Numbered from the stretch's first letter, positions 1-8,937 are shown. The stretch: 49,937 nt of DNA from Lachnospiraceae bacterium UBA4380 (GCA_002390025.1 DGRU01000030.1:1-49937); one strand, 5' to 3'. Notes: generated by a model from the sequence alone, not told the origin. Made by a program: numbers and translations.

Positions 1-148
1 TTATGCGCTGCAGAAGATTTCCCTTCTTCTGTGAGCCTGTCTCTGTGAGAAAGTCTTCGCAGTACTCGTAGCGCTCTGCGCGGGCCCATCCGGGGATGCG
101 GTGCTGATCGGTGTATTTGTCGTAATAAACAACTCCCATGATTGACAT
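1..148 (-). CDS. Hypothetical protein, 3' end outside window
   Basis: An ATG on the minus strand at 148 is preceded by a strong GGAGG ribosome binding site 8 bases away. It opens a frame that stays open for 49 codons to the window edge, so the C-terminus is missing. The visible protein starts MSIMGVVYYDKYTDQHRIPG and is rich in Tyr, Arg and Glu. It shows no signal peptide or membrane segment. I do not recognise the family. The good ribosome binding site and uninterrupted frame make it a likely real gene. A second in-frame ATG at 139 is less well placed. Confidence 0.6.
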   Translation of the reverse strand, partial: MSIMGVVYYDKYTDQHRIPGWARAERYEYCEDFLTETGSQKKGNLLQRI

Positions 149-316
149 AGTATTTTCCTCCTTCATTAATGCGGGACAGGCCGGTCGATGTGTCCCGGTG
201 GATGACGGGGTGTGCTTTGCGCATCCTTGTATTTTTCCTGTTTTGTTTTCTAAGAACATGGTATCATATAGATAATAGATTTCTATGGGCTGATAAACAA
301 AATGTGTGAGAATATT

Positions 317-335
317 TTTGTGCTCTGAGCACAAA
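317..335. promoter_or_regulatory. Palindrome upstream of the PucR-type regulator
   Basis: TTTGTGCT-CTG-AGCACAAA is a perfect inverted repeat with 8-base arms, 31 bases before the start codon at 367. No T-run follows, so it is not a terminator. Its position suits an operator, possibly for autoregulation by the downstream regulator; that is inference. The rest of 149-366 shows AT-rich promoter-like sequence around 240-290 and no gene. Confidence 0.4.
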
Positions 336-366
336 GATTGTTCCGGCTAGGGCAGAAGGTGTTGAC

Positions 367-1518
367 ATGGGATTTACAATAGAGGACATGCTGATCGTCT
401 CGGCGGATAAATATCAGATGAAAATGGTCGCGGGAGAGAAGGGGTGGTCCAATTCCATCAGCTGGCTCCTGATGCTGGAGGATCTGACTATCATCCAGAA
501 TTTCAGCGGCAAGGAGCTTGCGGTCACGACCGGGCTGGGCTTTCAGACAGAAGAGAAGATGCTGGATCTGGTGCGGGAGCTGTCCTGGCACAATGCGGCA
601 GGCCTGATCGTCAACACGGGTTATTACATCAGGGAGATACCGGAGGAAGTGAGGAGATTGTGTGACCGATATGATCTGCCTCTGCTCACGGTTCCGTGGG
701 AAGTATATCTGGCGGATATGATCAAGGATATGAGTATCCGGATCTTCCTGCAGTCTTCGACGGACGAGCAGATTTCCGCAGCTCTGATTCAGGCGATTGA
801 AAGTCCGGGATTCAGGGATCTGTACGAGAAGGAGCTTCTTCCGCACTTTGATCTGGACGGGACTTTTCAGACTGCGCTGATCACCACAGGCAATCTGGAT
901 TCCATGGACACTGTGGAGCGCAAGCGGATCGCCTACAGAATGCAGCTTTATCTGACCAACCTGACCCACAACGGTCATTTTCTCTATTATGACGGGTATT
1001 TTGTGATCGTCATGAACGACATGGAGCCGGACGAGTGCGCGGATGTAATGGAAGCCTTCGCGGACCGGACGGCAAGAAAAATGCCGGAGCGCCGGGTCTG
1101 GGTGGGTGTCAGTGATCAGGTGACGGATATTTCCAATCTGCGCCTCTCATTCCGGCGCGCCAGGGCGGCAGCGGTAATGGCCCAAAAAGAAGACGCACCC
1201 ATACAGTTCTTTGATAAAATGGGTTTGTATCGTCTGCTCTATATGGTGGATGACCCGCTGCTTCTGAAAAGTTTCTCGGATCACCTGCTGCAGCCCGTCC
1301 TGGAATATGACAGCCGGCACGGAGGCGGGTATCTGGAGACGCTTGAATCCTATCTGAAAAACAGCGGCAGTCTCAAGGCGATGGCAGATGAGCTTTTTAT
1401 ACACAGAAATACCATTCTCTACCGCATGACAAACATCAAAAAGCTTCTCGGATCCAATCTGGAGGATTCGAGGGAACGGATGATGTTTGCGATCGCATGT
1501 ATGATTCGGAAAATGTAA
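367..1518 (+). CDS. PucR-family transcriptional regulator
   Basis: A 383-residue protein with the two-part layout of the PucR/CdaR family. The N-terminal part (about 1-125) matches the PucR ligand-sensing domain: it starts MGFTIEDML and carries the typical LAVTTG-like stretch. The C-terminus (about 320-383) is the PucR-type helix-turn-helix, with the hallmark GSLKAMADELFIHRNTILYR. The middle resembles the GGDEF-like spacer of the family. Such proteins act in the cytoplasm as regulators of purine, amino-acid or sugar-acid catabolism; the ligand cannot be told here. No catabolic operon lies next to it: the downstream genes are a glycosyltransferase and a glucosidase, with only 95 bases between. 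The start follows a GGCAGAAGG-like ribosome binding site. Confidence 0.9.
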   Translation: MGFTIEDMLIVSADKYQMKMVAGEKGWSNSISWLLMLEDLTIIQNFSGKELAVTTGLGFQTEEKMLDLVRELSWHNAAGLIVNTGYYIREIPEEVRRLCDRYDLPLLTVPWEVYLADMIKDMSIRIFLQSSTDEQISAALIQAIESPGFRDLYEKELLPHFDLDGTFQTALITTGNLDSMDTVERKRIAYRMQLYLTNLTHNGHFLYYDGYFVIVMNDMEPDECADVMEAFADRTARKMPERRVWVGVSDQVTDISNLRLSFRRARAAAVMAQKEDAPIQFFDKMGLYRLLYMVDDPLLLKSFSDHLLQPVLEYDSRHGGGYLETLESYLKNSGSLKAMADELFIHRNTILYRMTNIKKLLGSNLEDSRERMMFAIACMIRKM

Positions 1519-1613
1519 CAGAAAACGTCCCGGCAGGGCACAGGATGCATCCGGAAGTTCGAGACTGTCTGGAGTTTTACATCTGTTTTGGAAAGAAAAT
1601 AAGGATCATTTTT

Positions 1614-3191
1614 ATGAAGGTTTGTTTGTTAAACGATGCGTTTCCTCCGGTGATTGACGGTGTTGTCAATGTACTGATGAACTATGCAGACTATATGATG
1701 CAGGACTATAATGCGCAGATCATGGTCGGCACACCGGAGTATCCCGGCACGGACTACAATGTCTACCCATATCCGGTTGTGGCCTATCCCAGTTTTGATA
1801 CGACCGCGGTGTGGAACGGCTACAGGGCCGGAAACCCTATTGCGGCGAAAGCGATCTCGGAGCTGACGGCGTTTCAGCCTGACATTATTCATTCTCACTG
1901 CCCTTCGACGGCCACTGTGGTAGCAAGGCTTATAAGGGAACAGACCGGCGCGCCGATCATTTTTACCTACCACACCAAGTACGATATAGATATCCGCCGG
2001 GCATTGAAGATCGATGCGGTCGCGCGCGAGGGGATCAAGGCCATGGTGGGCAATATCGAGGCCTGTGACGACATCTGGGTAGTCAGCCGCGGCGCGGGAG
2101 AGAGCCTGAAGGCGCTCGGCTTTCAGGGCCGCTATATCGTCATGAGCAACGGCGTTGACTTCGCCCGCGGCCGGGTGGATGCGGAAACTGTTGCAAAGGT
2201 GACAAAAGACTATGATCTGCCTGCAGACGTGCCCGTCTTCCTCTTTGTGGGCCGCATGATGACCTACAAGGGACTTCCGATCATTCTGGATGCCATGAAG
2301 ATCCTGGCGGACAAGGGGATGGATTTCCGCATGGTCTTTGTGGGCAAGGGACCGGACAAAGAGCTGCTGGAGGACCGGGCGAGAGAACTGGGACTGATGG
2401 GAGGGAGCGCCGCAGACAAATGCATCTTCACGGGCCCGATCTATGACCGCGATGAGCTGCGGGCCTGGAATACGCGGGCGGATCTCTTTCTCTTCCCTTC
2501 AACCTTCGACACCAACGGCCTGGTCGTCCGCGAGGCGGCCGCCTGCGGACTTGCCAGTGTCCTGATCCGGGATTCCTGTGCGGCAGAGGGCATCACAGAC
2601 GGGCAGAACGGCTTTTTGATCGATGAGAATGCGGAGTCCATGGCGGCTCTCCTCCTGCAGGTGAGCGGGGATCTCGATCATCTTCGTGAAGTCGGACAGC
2701 ATGCCATGGATGAGATCTATCTCTCTTGGCAGGAATGTGTCGCAAAGGCCTACGAGCGCTATCAGTTTGTGCTGGCTGAGAAGAAGATCGGGATGATGCC
2801 GCACCACAGAAAACAGGCGACGGACCGTCTGGTCAGCCTGGTAACCCACGGCATGGAGAATCATGACAGGCTCCGGAAATTCGGGAATGAGCTCATGGGA
2901 GACTTCCGGGAATCCGCAGTGGGAATGATGGAGAATTTCCAGGAGAGCGTGGACAGCTCCGAACAGTTCTGGAACAGCGTCTGGACGGAGATGCGCACCG
3001 GAATGGAGAACGGCGTTCAGAAGATGCGTGACGGAATGGAGAGCGGAACGCAAAAGGCACTCACAGGTGTCCAGTGGATGCGTGAGGATATGCATACGGC
3101 GGCAGAAGGACTGCGCGAAGACGTGAAAGAATTCAAGAGAGACATAAAGCGCACCGCGCAGGAGCTTGCAGACAAAAAACGGACAATGTGA
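1614..3191 (+). CDS. GT4 family glycosyltransferase with helical C-terminal extension
   Basis: A 525-residue GT-B fold enzyme that moves a sugar from a nucleotide sugar to an unknown acceptor, perhaps a diacylglycerol lipid as in related clostridial enzymes. The N-terminal half has MKVCLLNDAFPPVIDGVVN and the HSHCPST and TYHTKYD motifs. The C-terminal Rossmann half has FVGRMMTYKGLP. The usual E-x7-E motif is D-x7-E here (Asp299 to Glu307). After about residue 400 comes a long charged, amphipathic helical tail rich in Met, Glu and Arg (to 525), absent from short GT4 enzymes; it could bind membrane or partners. The ATG at 1614 was chosen over an upstream in-frame ATG at 1497, which overlaps the regulator gene and lacks family similarity. 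The stop overlaps the next start, implying translational coupling. Confidence 0.88.
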   Translation: MKVCLLNDAFPPVIDGVVNVLMNYADYMMQDYNAQIMVGTPEYPGTDYNVYPYPVVAYPSFDTTAVWNGYRAGNPIAAKAISELTAFQPDIIHSHCPSTATVVARLIREQTGAPIIFTYHTKYDIDIRRALKIDAVAREGIKAMVGNIEACDDIWVVSRGAGESLKALGFQGRYIVMSNGVDFARGRVDAETVAKVTKDYDLPADVPVFLFVGRMMTYKGLPIILDAMKILADKGMDFRMVFVGKGPDKELLEDRARELGLMGGSAADKCIFTGPIYDRDELRAWNTRADLFLFPSTFDTNGLVVREAAACGLASVLIRDSCAAEGITDGQNGFLIDENAESMAALLLQVSGDLDHLREVGQHAMDEIYLSWQECVAKAYERYQFVLAEKKIGMMPHHRKQATDRLVSLVTHGMENHDRLRKFGNELMGDFRESAVGMMENFQESVDSSEQFWNSVWTEMRTGMENGVQKMRDGMESGTQKALTGVQWMREDMHTAAEGLREDVKEFKRDIKRTAQELADKKRTM

Positions 3192-5209
3192 TGAAGAAAA
3201 AACAGTTTGATTTCAGGAAAATGTCTTTTTATCAGATCTGGGTCCGGTCTTTCTGTGACGGAAACGGAGACGGGATCGGGGATCTGTACGGAGTTTATGA
3301 CAAGCTGGACTATATAAAGTCCCTTGGGGTGGACGGAATCTGGTTCAGCCCGATCTTTCCCTCGCCCAATGCGGATTACGGTTACGACATTTCCGATTAC
3401 AAAAATATCCATCCGGATTACGGAACTCTGGAGCAGTTTCAGAAGGTGCTGGACCGGGCCCATGAATTAGGATTGAAAGTTCTGCTGGACCTGGTCATCA
3501 ACCACACCTCCGACGAGCACCCCTGGTTTATTGAGAGCTGCAAGGGAAAAGACAATCCCTACAGCGACTATTACATCTGGCGCGACCCTCTGGGCGTGAA
3601 GATTGAAAAAAACCTGGAAGAAGCTTCGGAGATCCTGACTGAAAAAAGAGATGAACTGGAAGATATCTCCGGATTTCCCGTGGATCAGAGGAAGAGGGAA
3701 AAGAGGAAGGAAAAAAGAGACAGGAACAGAAAGCGTATTGAGAATAAGGCGGAACAGTATCGTCCTCCGAACAACTGGTTCAGCCAGTTTGAGGGACTGG
3801 CCTGGGAGTACAAGGAGCAGCGGGGGCAGTACTACCTGCATATTTTCGCCCGCAAGCAGCCGGATCTGAATATGGATAACCCCAGGGTGCGCGAGGAAGT
3901 AAAAAGCATCATGCGCTTCTGGCTGGACATGGGCGTGGACGGATTCCGGGAGGATGTCATCAATTTTATCTCCAAGGATCCCAGGCTCCCGGACGGTCTG
4001 CCCTTTGTGCCGGTCATCAACGGCCTCCCCTTTTATAAGGACGGTCCCAATCTGCACAGATATCTGCAGGAATTCCGGGAAGTCGCCCTGGAGTACGGTG
4101 CGGTCCAGATCGGCGAAGCTCCTTTTACCGGCGTAAAGAAAGCCCTTTCCTACATTGCAGGAAAAGACCGTGTTCTGGACATGCTGATTCAGTTCGACAC
4201 GATGATGGCGGACTGCTTTATGACAGAGTATGTCTATCACGGATTCCGCCTGCGCAAGCTCAAGCGCGCTTTTTCCAGGTGGGAATACGGCCTGCAGGGA
4301 AAGAGGGCAGGCAGGGAAGGAACCTCCTGCATGGCATGGAATGCCCTGTATCTGGAGAACCACGATCATCCCCGGGTGGTCAGCCGCTACGGAAATCTTC
4401 ATTTCTGGAGGGCTTCCGCGACCATGCTGGCCGCCTCCTATATTTTCCAGAGGGGAACACCTTTCCTCTATCAGGGACAGGAACTGGGCATGACGAATAT
4501 TGCCCTGGATTCTATTGATCAGTATCTGGATGTTGCCTCCAAAAACGCCTACCACACATTTCATCTCAGAGAACCGGTCGAGAAAAGGCTGCGCCGGATA
4601 CAGATTTCCACCCGGGATTCCGCGCGCACGCCGGTCCAGTGGAGCCCCGGATCCGGCGCCGGTTTTACCAGCGGAACGCCGTGGTTTGCGATCAATCCCA
4701 ACTATGTCAGGATCAATGCGCAGGACCAGGAGAAAAAGGCTTACAGCGTCCTGAACTTCTACCGCAGATGCCTGGCACTGCGGAAGTCGGAGGAGACCCT
4801 GCTGTGGGGCACCTACCGGGAATACTATCCGGCACATCCAAAACTCTTTATGTATGAGCGCCGGTATAAAGGGGAAGTTATTCTCGTGGTCTGCTCCTTC
4901 TCGAAAAAGCCCCTCTCCTGGAAGATCCCCCGCAGTCTTTCCCGCAAAGCCGCAGCAGGGGCAGAAGCGGAGCTTCTGCTGTCCAATTATCCCCGGACCG
5001 GATCCGGGGACCGGGAGGATTCCTGTTCAAAGAAAAGGGGTGCCTGTTCAAAGAAAATGGATTCCTGTTTAAAGAAAATAGATTCCTGTTCAAAGAAGAG
5101 GGATTCACGTTCAAATGAGAGCGGGAAAAGGCACTTTGTGAAAATGACGGAGATCTGCAGCCCCCTCCGGCCCTACGAGGCGCAGGTCTGGAGACTGCCT
5201 GCCCGCTGA
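3191..5209 (+). CDS. GH13 alpha-glucosidase / oligo-1,6-glucosidase-like enzyme
   Basis: A 672-residue TIM-barrel glycosidase of family GH13. The barrel starts near FYQIWVRSFCDGNGDGIGDL. The catalytic residues are visible: nucleophile Asp255 in DGFREDVI, acid/base Glu309 in QIGEAPF, and transition-state Asp392 in LENHDHPR. NHTSDEHPWF is typical of alpha-glucosidases acting on small alpha-linked glucosides. An extra basic and acidic insert sits at about 140-190. The C-terminal domain is interrupted by five copies of a seven-residue Cys/Lys-rich repeat (DNA 5018-5122). The ATG at 3191 overlaps the glycosyltransferase stop in a TGATG junction; a GTG at 3188 is possible. The pairing with a GT4 enzyme suggests making and trimming of a glucoside, but the substrate is unknown. 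It could be exo-glucosidase or transglucosidase. Confidence 0.9.
   Translation: MKKKQFDFRKMSFYQIWVRSFCDGNGDGIGDLYGVYDKLDYIKSLGVDGIWFSPIFPSPNADYGYDISDYKNIHPDYGTLEQFQKVLDRAHELGLKVLLDLVINHTSDEHPWFIESCKGKDNPYSDYYIWRDPLGVKIEKNLEEASEILTEKRDELEDISGFPVDQRKREKRKEKRDRNRKRIENKAEQYRPPNNWFSQFEGLAWEYKEQRGQYYLHIFARKQPDLNMDNPRVREEVKSIMRFWLDMGVDGFREDVINFISKDPRLPDGLPFVPVINGLPFYKDGPNLHRYLQEFREVALEYGAVQIGEAPFTGVKKALSYIAGKDRVLDMLIQFDTMMADCFMTEYVYHGFRLRKLKRAFSRWEYGLQGKRAGREGTSCMAWNALYLENHDHPRVVSRYGNLHFWRASATMLAASYIFQRGTPFLYQGQELGMTNIALDSIDQYLDVASKNAYHTFHLREPVEKRLRRIQISTRDSARTPVQWSPGSGAGFTSGTPWFAINPNYVRINAQDQEKKAYSVLNFYRRCLALRKSEETLLWGTYREYYPAHPKLFMYERRYKGEVILVVCSFSKKPLSWKIPRSLSRKAAAGAEAELLLSNYPRTGSGDREDSCSKKRGACSKKMDSCLKKIDSCSKKRDSRSNESGKRHFVKMTEICSPLRPYEAQVWRLPAR
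5018..5122 (+). repeat. In-frame 21-base tandem repeat, five copies
   Basis: Five consecutive 21-base units of the type GATTCCTGTTCAAAGAAAAG start at 5018, 5039, 5060, 5081 and 5102. They encode DSCSKKR, GACSKKM, DSCLKKI, DSCSKKR and DSRSNES. The array sits in the C-terminal domain of the GH13 enzyme and keeps the frame. Confidence 0.9.
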
Positions 5210-5280
5210 CACTCCCCGCACAGATATTCTCTATTCTCTGACGGGTCCGTAAAAATAAACAGACAAAGAAAACAGAAAAA

Positions 5281-5323
5281 AAACAGGGAAAAGGTCCTCA
5301 AAAAAGGTCTTTTCCCTGTTTTT
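5281..5323. terminator. Bidirectional intrinsic terminator
   Basis: AAACAGGGAAAAG (5281-5293) pairs perfectly with CTTTTCCCTGTTT (5309-5321). A-rich and T-rich flanks make it work for both the glucosidase gene and the converging niaR gene. Confidence 0.9.
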
Positions 5324-5361
5324 GGCTGTAGGGGTTTGAACAGGCAGTCTATGGTGTGCAG

Positions 5362-5952
5362 TCAGTCTGCCCCGGACTCTGTGTTTTCGGGGGGCAGCCG
5401 GCGTTCCTGTATGTTTTCCTTTAGTTCCTCCGGCTCATAGTCCAGGGTTTTTGCCAGAAAGCCCATTTCCCAGAGGCGGTTTTCAATCGTATCCAGCACG
5501 CTCTCCGACGGAGCCAGGAGTGTGTGGTAGTGGTAGCCTTCCGTCGTGGAGGAGAGCAGGGTGGATTTGCCGCTGCGGATGGACTCCAGAAATGCCTGTA
5601 CATCCAGCCTGGAACGGATGTCGAGTTCTCCGCGGAGAAGGCCGTAGGCTCTGTGGCTCACAAAGACGTCTTTGACGACGGCCCCGCAGTCTACAAACAG
5701 ATTGAGCTCGGTCTCGCATTCCTCACGGGTGTGGTGGACCTTGAAAATGCGTTTGCACTGCCTGGGCTCAGGAGTCATGTAACCCTGGCTGGTGGAAATG
5801 ATTTCAAAGCCCTCTGCACGTAGGATCGCAATATCCGTGACGATGATCTGCCTGCTCACGGACAGCATTTTTGCAAGCGCTGACCCAGAGACCGGGACAG
5901 CGGACTGCGTGAGAATTTTTCTGAGTTTTTCTCTTCTTTCCCCTGCCTTCAT
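5362..5952 (-). CDS. niaR: Niacin-responsive transcriptional repressor NiaR
   Basis: A 196-residue protein with an N-terminal HTH_11 winged helix (about 5-60, ending SRQIIVTDIAILRAEGFEI) and a C-terminal 3H domain (about 70-170). Its conserved His-containing motifs KVHHTREE, VSHRAYG and YHYHTLLA are the three histidine motifs that name the domain and bind metal. NiaR (YrxA) represses NAD synthesis and niacin uptake genes when niacin is present. Length and motif order match the family. No NAD biosynthesis genes are nearby, so it acts at a distance here. It converges on the glucosidase gene across a shared terminator. A weak CTTTC-type site precedes the ATG at 5952. Confidence 0.92.
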   Translation of the reverse strand: MKAGERREKLRKILTQSAVPVSGSALAKMLSVSRQIIVTDIAILRAEGFEIISTSQGYMTPEPRQCKRIFKVHHTREECETELNLFVDCGAVVKDVFVSHRAYGLLRGELDIRSRLDVQAFLESIRSGKSTLLSSTTEGYHYHTLLAPSESVLDTIENRLWEMGFLAKTLDYEPEELKENIQERRLPPENTESGAD

Positions 5953-6093
5953 GCACTTGCCCTTTCTGTTGGCTGCCTTTCATTTCCAGTTTGTTCTATT
6001 ACAATATTTCGACTTGCCGTTTTCAATCAGTCCGGATCATAAGCTGTCGGAAGCTGCGGGATGCTTTTCCGGCAAGCAAGAACTTTCAGTCTG

Positions 6094-6130
6094 TTATAAG
6101 TCTAACGAAGTCACTTATTAGTCTAACGAA
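6094..6130. promoter_or_regulatory. Two direct repeats spaced 21 bp, operator-like
   Basis: TTATAAGTCTAACGAA (6094-6109) and TTATTAGTCTAACGAA (6115-6130) differ at one base and start 21 bp apart, two helical turns. The core TTAG-T-CTAA is palindromic in the second copy and resembles boxes of DtxR/MntR-type metal-dependent repressors. They lie about 140-180 bp upstream of niaR and downstream of the phosphoesterase gene. Regulator and target are unknown. Confidence 0.45.
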
Positions 6131-6208
6131 ACTGAAAAGAAATGAAAAGAGTTTTTTTCATTTCCGCACAGGGATTTCCTCAGGAATTCCCGGATTCCTG
6201 TGCTGATT

Positions 6209-7012
6209 TCAGTGCAGATCTATGATGACAACTTCCCGCGGGTTAAAGAGCCGGGGGATCGGGCGGGGAGCAGTATTTACAAGCCCCCTGGAGACGATCA
6301 GCCTTCCCTGCGGGCCTGTGTAGACACCGCCGGTATAGCGGGGCAGGAATCCCTGACCGGGCGAGTAGAGACCGTGCCCGAACAGGCGGATCTGTCCGCC
6401 GTGTGCATGACCGGACAGGACCAGATCGATGGGATGGTCCCTGAGCATGGGCGTCTGCAGACACCAGTATTCCGGGTGGTGGCAGAGCAGTACTTTATAG
6501 CCGTCCTGCTCCTCAAAGGTCCGAAGCCATTTCACTGAGGGATGCAGAACGAGACCGTCGACGTGGCGCTTTGCCTTGGGATAGGGATGTTCCGGTGTGT
6601 GTTTTTTGCGGAATCTCCTGAAATCCATCACCATGGCCGAGGTGAGTCCCCCGATCAGAAGACCCGTCCCTTCATCCCGGACCCACTCGTTGTCCAGGAG
6701 TACAGCCCCCGTTGACTGCAGTGCGAGAATGTCTGCGGGACTGGCAAGCCATTCGTGATTTCCGAGAGAAATATAGGTCGGGGCCAGTTCCGCGCAGCCC
6801 CGGAGCAGGGGGACTACTTTGGGCTGCAGATCGATCAGGCTGTCTCCCTCCTGGGCATGATCCAAAAACAGATCCCCGCTCACTGCGATCAGGGACGGGC
6901 GGCAGCGTGTGAGTATTTTCAGTATTTCCTTCCCGTCTTTACCGTGAAGATCCGATAAGAGTGCAATTGTGTGCGGAATCCCTGCCCGGACTCTGTAGAT
7001 GCGTTCTTTCAT
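6209..7012 (-). CDS. Calcineurin-like metallophosphoesterase, YkuE/YaeI type
   Basis: A 267-residue dimetal phosphoesterase. The metal-binding motifs appear in order: LSDLHG, SGDLF, SLGNHEW, CHHPEYW and SGHAHGGQIRL. The last, together with GLVNTAPRPIPRLFNPREVV, is typical of the YkuE/YaeI group, which acts on lipid or phospho-compounds such as UDP-diacylglucosamine in other bacteria. Unlike many family members it has no N-terminal membrane helix, so it may be cytosolic. Substrate unknown. It is transcribed alone. The ATG at 7012 lies just after a short GAGGTATGT stretch (ribosome binding site on the minus strand). Confidence 0.88.
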   Translation of the reverse strand: MKERIYRVRAGIPHTIALLSDLHGKDGKEILKILTRCRPSLIAVSGDLFLDHAQEGDSLIDLQPKVVPLLRGCAELAPTYISLGNHEWLASPADILALQSTGAVLLDNEWVRDEGTGLLIGGLTSAMVMDFRRFRKKHTPEHPYPKAKRHVDGLVLHPSVKWLRTFEEQDGYKVLLCHHPEYWCLQTPMLRDHPIDLVLSGHAHGGQIRLFGHGLYSPGQGFLPRYTGGVYTGPQGRLIVSRGLVNTAPRPIPRLFNPREVVIIDLH

Positions 7013-7432
7013 ACATACCTCAAATATCGAAGCGGTTTATTCACATTTACCTCAAATGCAGGAGAGCATTTCTGCCGAATAGCTTTTCTGCGGAGTGTTT
7101 TCTGCCGAAGAATTTTCTGCAAAAGAGAAATCCTGCCAAGAGCATTTCTGTCATGGAGTTTTTCCGGCCAAGAACATTTCTCTCTTAAGAATCTTTGAGG
7201 ATTGTAATGATTGTAACATCATTGACGCATATGTGCCATGGCCGTTGACGCCTTCTCTATCACGAATTAAAATGAAAAAAACAAATCAGGGGCTGTTCTT
7301 CACCGCGCAGGTCCGGCGGGCGGGTCTTGAATGGACGGATCCCGCCATGAAGGAGCGGTTTTCTGCGCGCGTGCCCGGCCCATAATACTAATTGTGTGTA
7401 CAGGATGTCTCAATCTACAGCAGGAGAGAAAA
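7013..7432. other. 420-base intergenic region with degenerate tandem repeats
   Basis: No gene is seen between the divergent phosphoesterase and sugar kinase genes. About 7063-7195 is made of roughly eight degenerate 15-17 base units around the core TTTCTGCCGAAGA. At 7315-7350 a GC-rich imperfect hairpin (GCGGGTC to GATCCCGC) precedes a TAATAC box near 7384 that could be the -10 of the kinase promoter. Confidence 0.5.
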
Positions 7433-8398
7433 ATGACTGAGAATGTGAACAAGGGAAACATCATCGATGAGACTGCCGGCTGCGATGTCCTCTGTATCGG
7501 GCAGGCGGTGATCGACTGTATCACGCGCGGACAGGAAGCGGACAGACACCGGGAAAATGTTTTCCGGGCGGAGCGGATCGAACTGCATATCGGCGGAGAT
7601 GCTGTGAATGAATCGATCGCGCTGGCGGATCTGGGACACAGGCCGGCGATCGCCTGCGGTGTCGGAACAGACCTGGCGGGAAACCTGCTTCGTTCGGAAC
7701 TGGCAAACCGGGGAGTGGACACTTCGGAGATCACTGTTATGGAGTCCCTCACGACGCCGATTGCCCAGCTTGTCGTGCACCAGGACGGAGGCCGGCACTC
7801 CATTAACAGCCGTGCCACCATGCTGGAAGGCTATCTGCCCGATCCTGAGATCGTGCGCAGAAAAGCCGCCCGGATTGTTTCTTTTGCCAGCCTGTTCCGG
7901 GCACCCCTTGACCAGGCAGAGGAGGTACGCGCACTCATGCTGGCTGCAAAGGAAGCCGGTGCCCTGATCAGCGTGGACACCAAGCTGCCCACATTCCGTG
8001 AGATCAGACTGCAGGAGCTGGCCGACGTATGGCCGCTGGTAGACTTCATTTTCCCCAACGAAAAGGAGGCCGCCTATCATACGGGTATTCCGGAAGGGGA
8101 AGGAGACGCAGCAGAGCATTTCCGGAAGATGTCAGAGGTGTTCCGCGGCTACGGGATCAAAAATGTGATCATCAAAGCGGGTGCGGACGGCTGTTATATC
8201 AGTAACGACGAAGGCTTCCGGCACCTGCCGGCACTTCCCGTGGAAGTCGTGGATTCCACGGGCGCGGGAGATAATTTTGTCGCCGGATTTTTGTCCGGTG
8301 TCCTGCGGGGCGAGGATATCATGGCCTGCGCGGAGCGCGGCCGGGCAAGAGCGGCCCAGTGCATCTCCAGAATGGGAGCGAGTGATAAAAAGTCATAA
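7433..8398 (+). CDS. PfkB-family carbohydrate kinase
   Basis: A 321-residue ribokinase-fold kinase that phosphorylates a sugar or nucleoside with ATP in the cytoplasm. The N-terminal signature GGDAVNESIALADLG and the C-terminal signature DSTGAGDNFVAGF, with the catalytic Asp in GAGD, are both present, as is the NEKEA motif. Length is normal. The substrate cannot be read; fructokinase- or sugar-acid-kinase-like are possible. The ATG at 7433 was chosen because GCAGGAGAG precedes it at good distance and the family similarity begins shortly after; an upstream in-frame start at 7331 lacks both. It is followed at once by a terminator, so it is probably monocistronic. Confidence 0.88.
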   Translation: MTENVNKGNIIDETAGCDVLCIGQAVIDCITRGQEADRHRENVFRAERIELHIGGDAVNESIALADLGHRPAIACGVGTDLAGNLLRSELANRGVDTSEITVMESLTTPIAQLVVHQDGGRHSINSRATMLEGYLPDPEIVRRKAARIVSFASLFRAPLDQAEEVRALMLAAKEAGALISVDTKLPTFREIRLQELADVWPLVDFIFPNEKEAAYHTGIPEGEGDAAEHFRKMSEVFRGYGIKNVIIKAGADGCYISNDEGFRHLPALPVEVVDSTGAGDNFVAGFLSGVLRGEDIMACAERGRARAAQCISRMGASDKKS

Positions 8399-8402
8399 AA
8401 AT

Positions 8403-8449
8403 ACAGCGGCGGGACTCCCGGTTAAGGGGATCCTGCCGCTGTGTTTTTT
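8403..8449 (+). terminator. Intrinsic terminator after the sugar kinase
   Basis: ACAGCGGCGGGA (8403-8414) pairs with TCCTGCCGCTGT (8431-8442) with one G-U pair, followed by a six-T run. Confidence 0.9.
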
Positions 8450-8469
8450 GACATTATGATAATCTCTTA

Positions 8470-8553
8470 AAAAATGACATTCTCATAAAAATGGCATTCT
8501 TATAAAAATGGCATTCTCATAAAAATGAAATTCTTATAAAATGACATTTTCTC
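8470..8553. repeat. 17-base tandem repeat, five copies
   Basis: Five consecutive units of the type AAAAATGGCATTCTCAT start at 8470, 8487, 8504, 8521 and 8538. They fill the gap between the converging sugar kinase and DUF6465 genes. Reading frame is not maintained and no gene is present. Confidence 0.9.
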
Positions 8554-8564
8554 AAAAAGAGTGA

Positions 8565-8882
8565 TCAGAACAGATCAACAGCACCTGTCACATCGCCGTT
8601 GATGACATAATATGCCTTGCCTTCTTCAGCTTTGACATAGATATCGACGGAAGTGATCTCGCCGTCAAAAGCAGCTTTTACTTTTTCAATAACGGTATCA
8701 TATGTAACACTCTGATCGGCAGAGGACTGGATAACGAAATTCGGAACCACTTTTTTCCTGCGGGTTCTTGCGGCGGTTGTTGTTTTGGTAGTCTTCTTTT
8801 CAGCGGCAGGTGCTTTCCTGACAACCTTTTTCTCGGCTGCGGGTGCAGCAGCTGCTGTGGTTTCTTTTTTTGCTCTGGCCAT
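8565..8882 (-). CDS. DUF6465 family protein with Ala/Lys-rich N-terminus
   Basis: A 105-residue protein. Residues 1-50 form a low-complexity tail of Ala, Lys and Thr (MARAKKETTAAAAPAAEKK) with the highly basic stretch ARTRRKK, like histone H1-type tails. The C-terminal half (about 50-105) is a compact domain with FVIQSS, VKAAFDG and EGKAYYVINGDVTGAVDLF, matching the DUF6465 family common in Lachnospiraceae. Function unknown; the tail could bind nucleic acid, which is inference only. The ATG at 8882 follows a perfect AGGAGG at 8 bases; the longer upstream frame is repeat-derived. It has its own promoter at 8938-8966. Confidence 0.85.
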   Translation of the reverse strand: MARAKKETTAAAAPAAEKKVVRKAPAAEKKTTKTTTAARTRRKKVVPNFVIQSSADQSVTYDTVIEKVKAAFDGEITSVDIYVKAEEGKAYYVINGDVTGAVDLF

Positions 8883-8937
8883 AGTATGCGCCTCCTGAAA
8901 TAAATAATTAGTGTGCAACAAAAATTTTACGCACAAT

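Noticed and set aside
3467..4837. Long antisense open frame (456 codons) opposite the GH13 gene
   Set aside because: It has no protein similarity, no ribosome binding site, and its codon pattern is a shadow of the GC-rich glucosidase gene. The same holds for antisense frames at 13561-15060, 22481-23989, 28386-29942 and 41633-43057.
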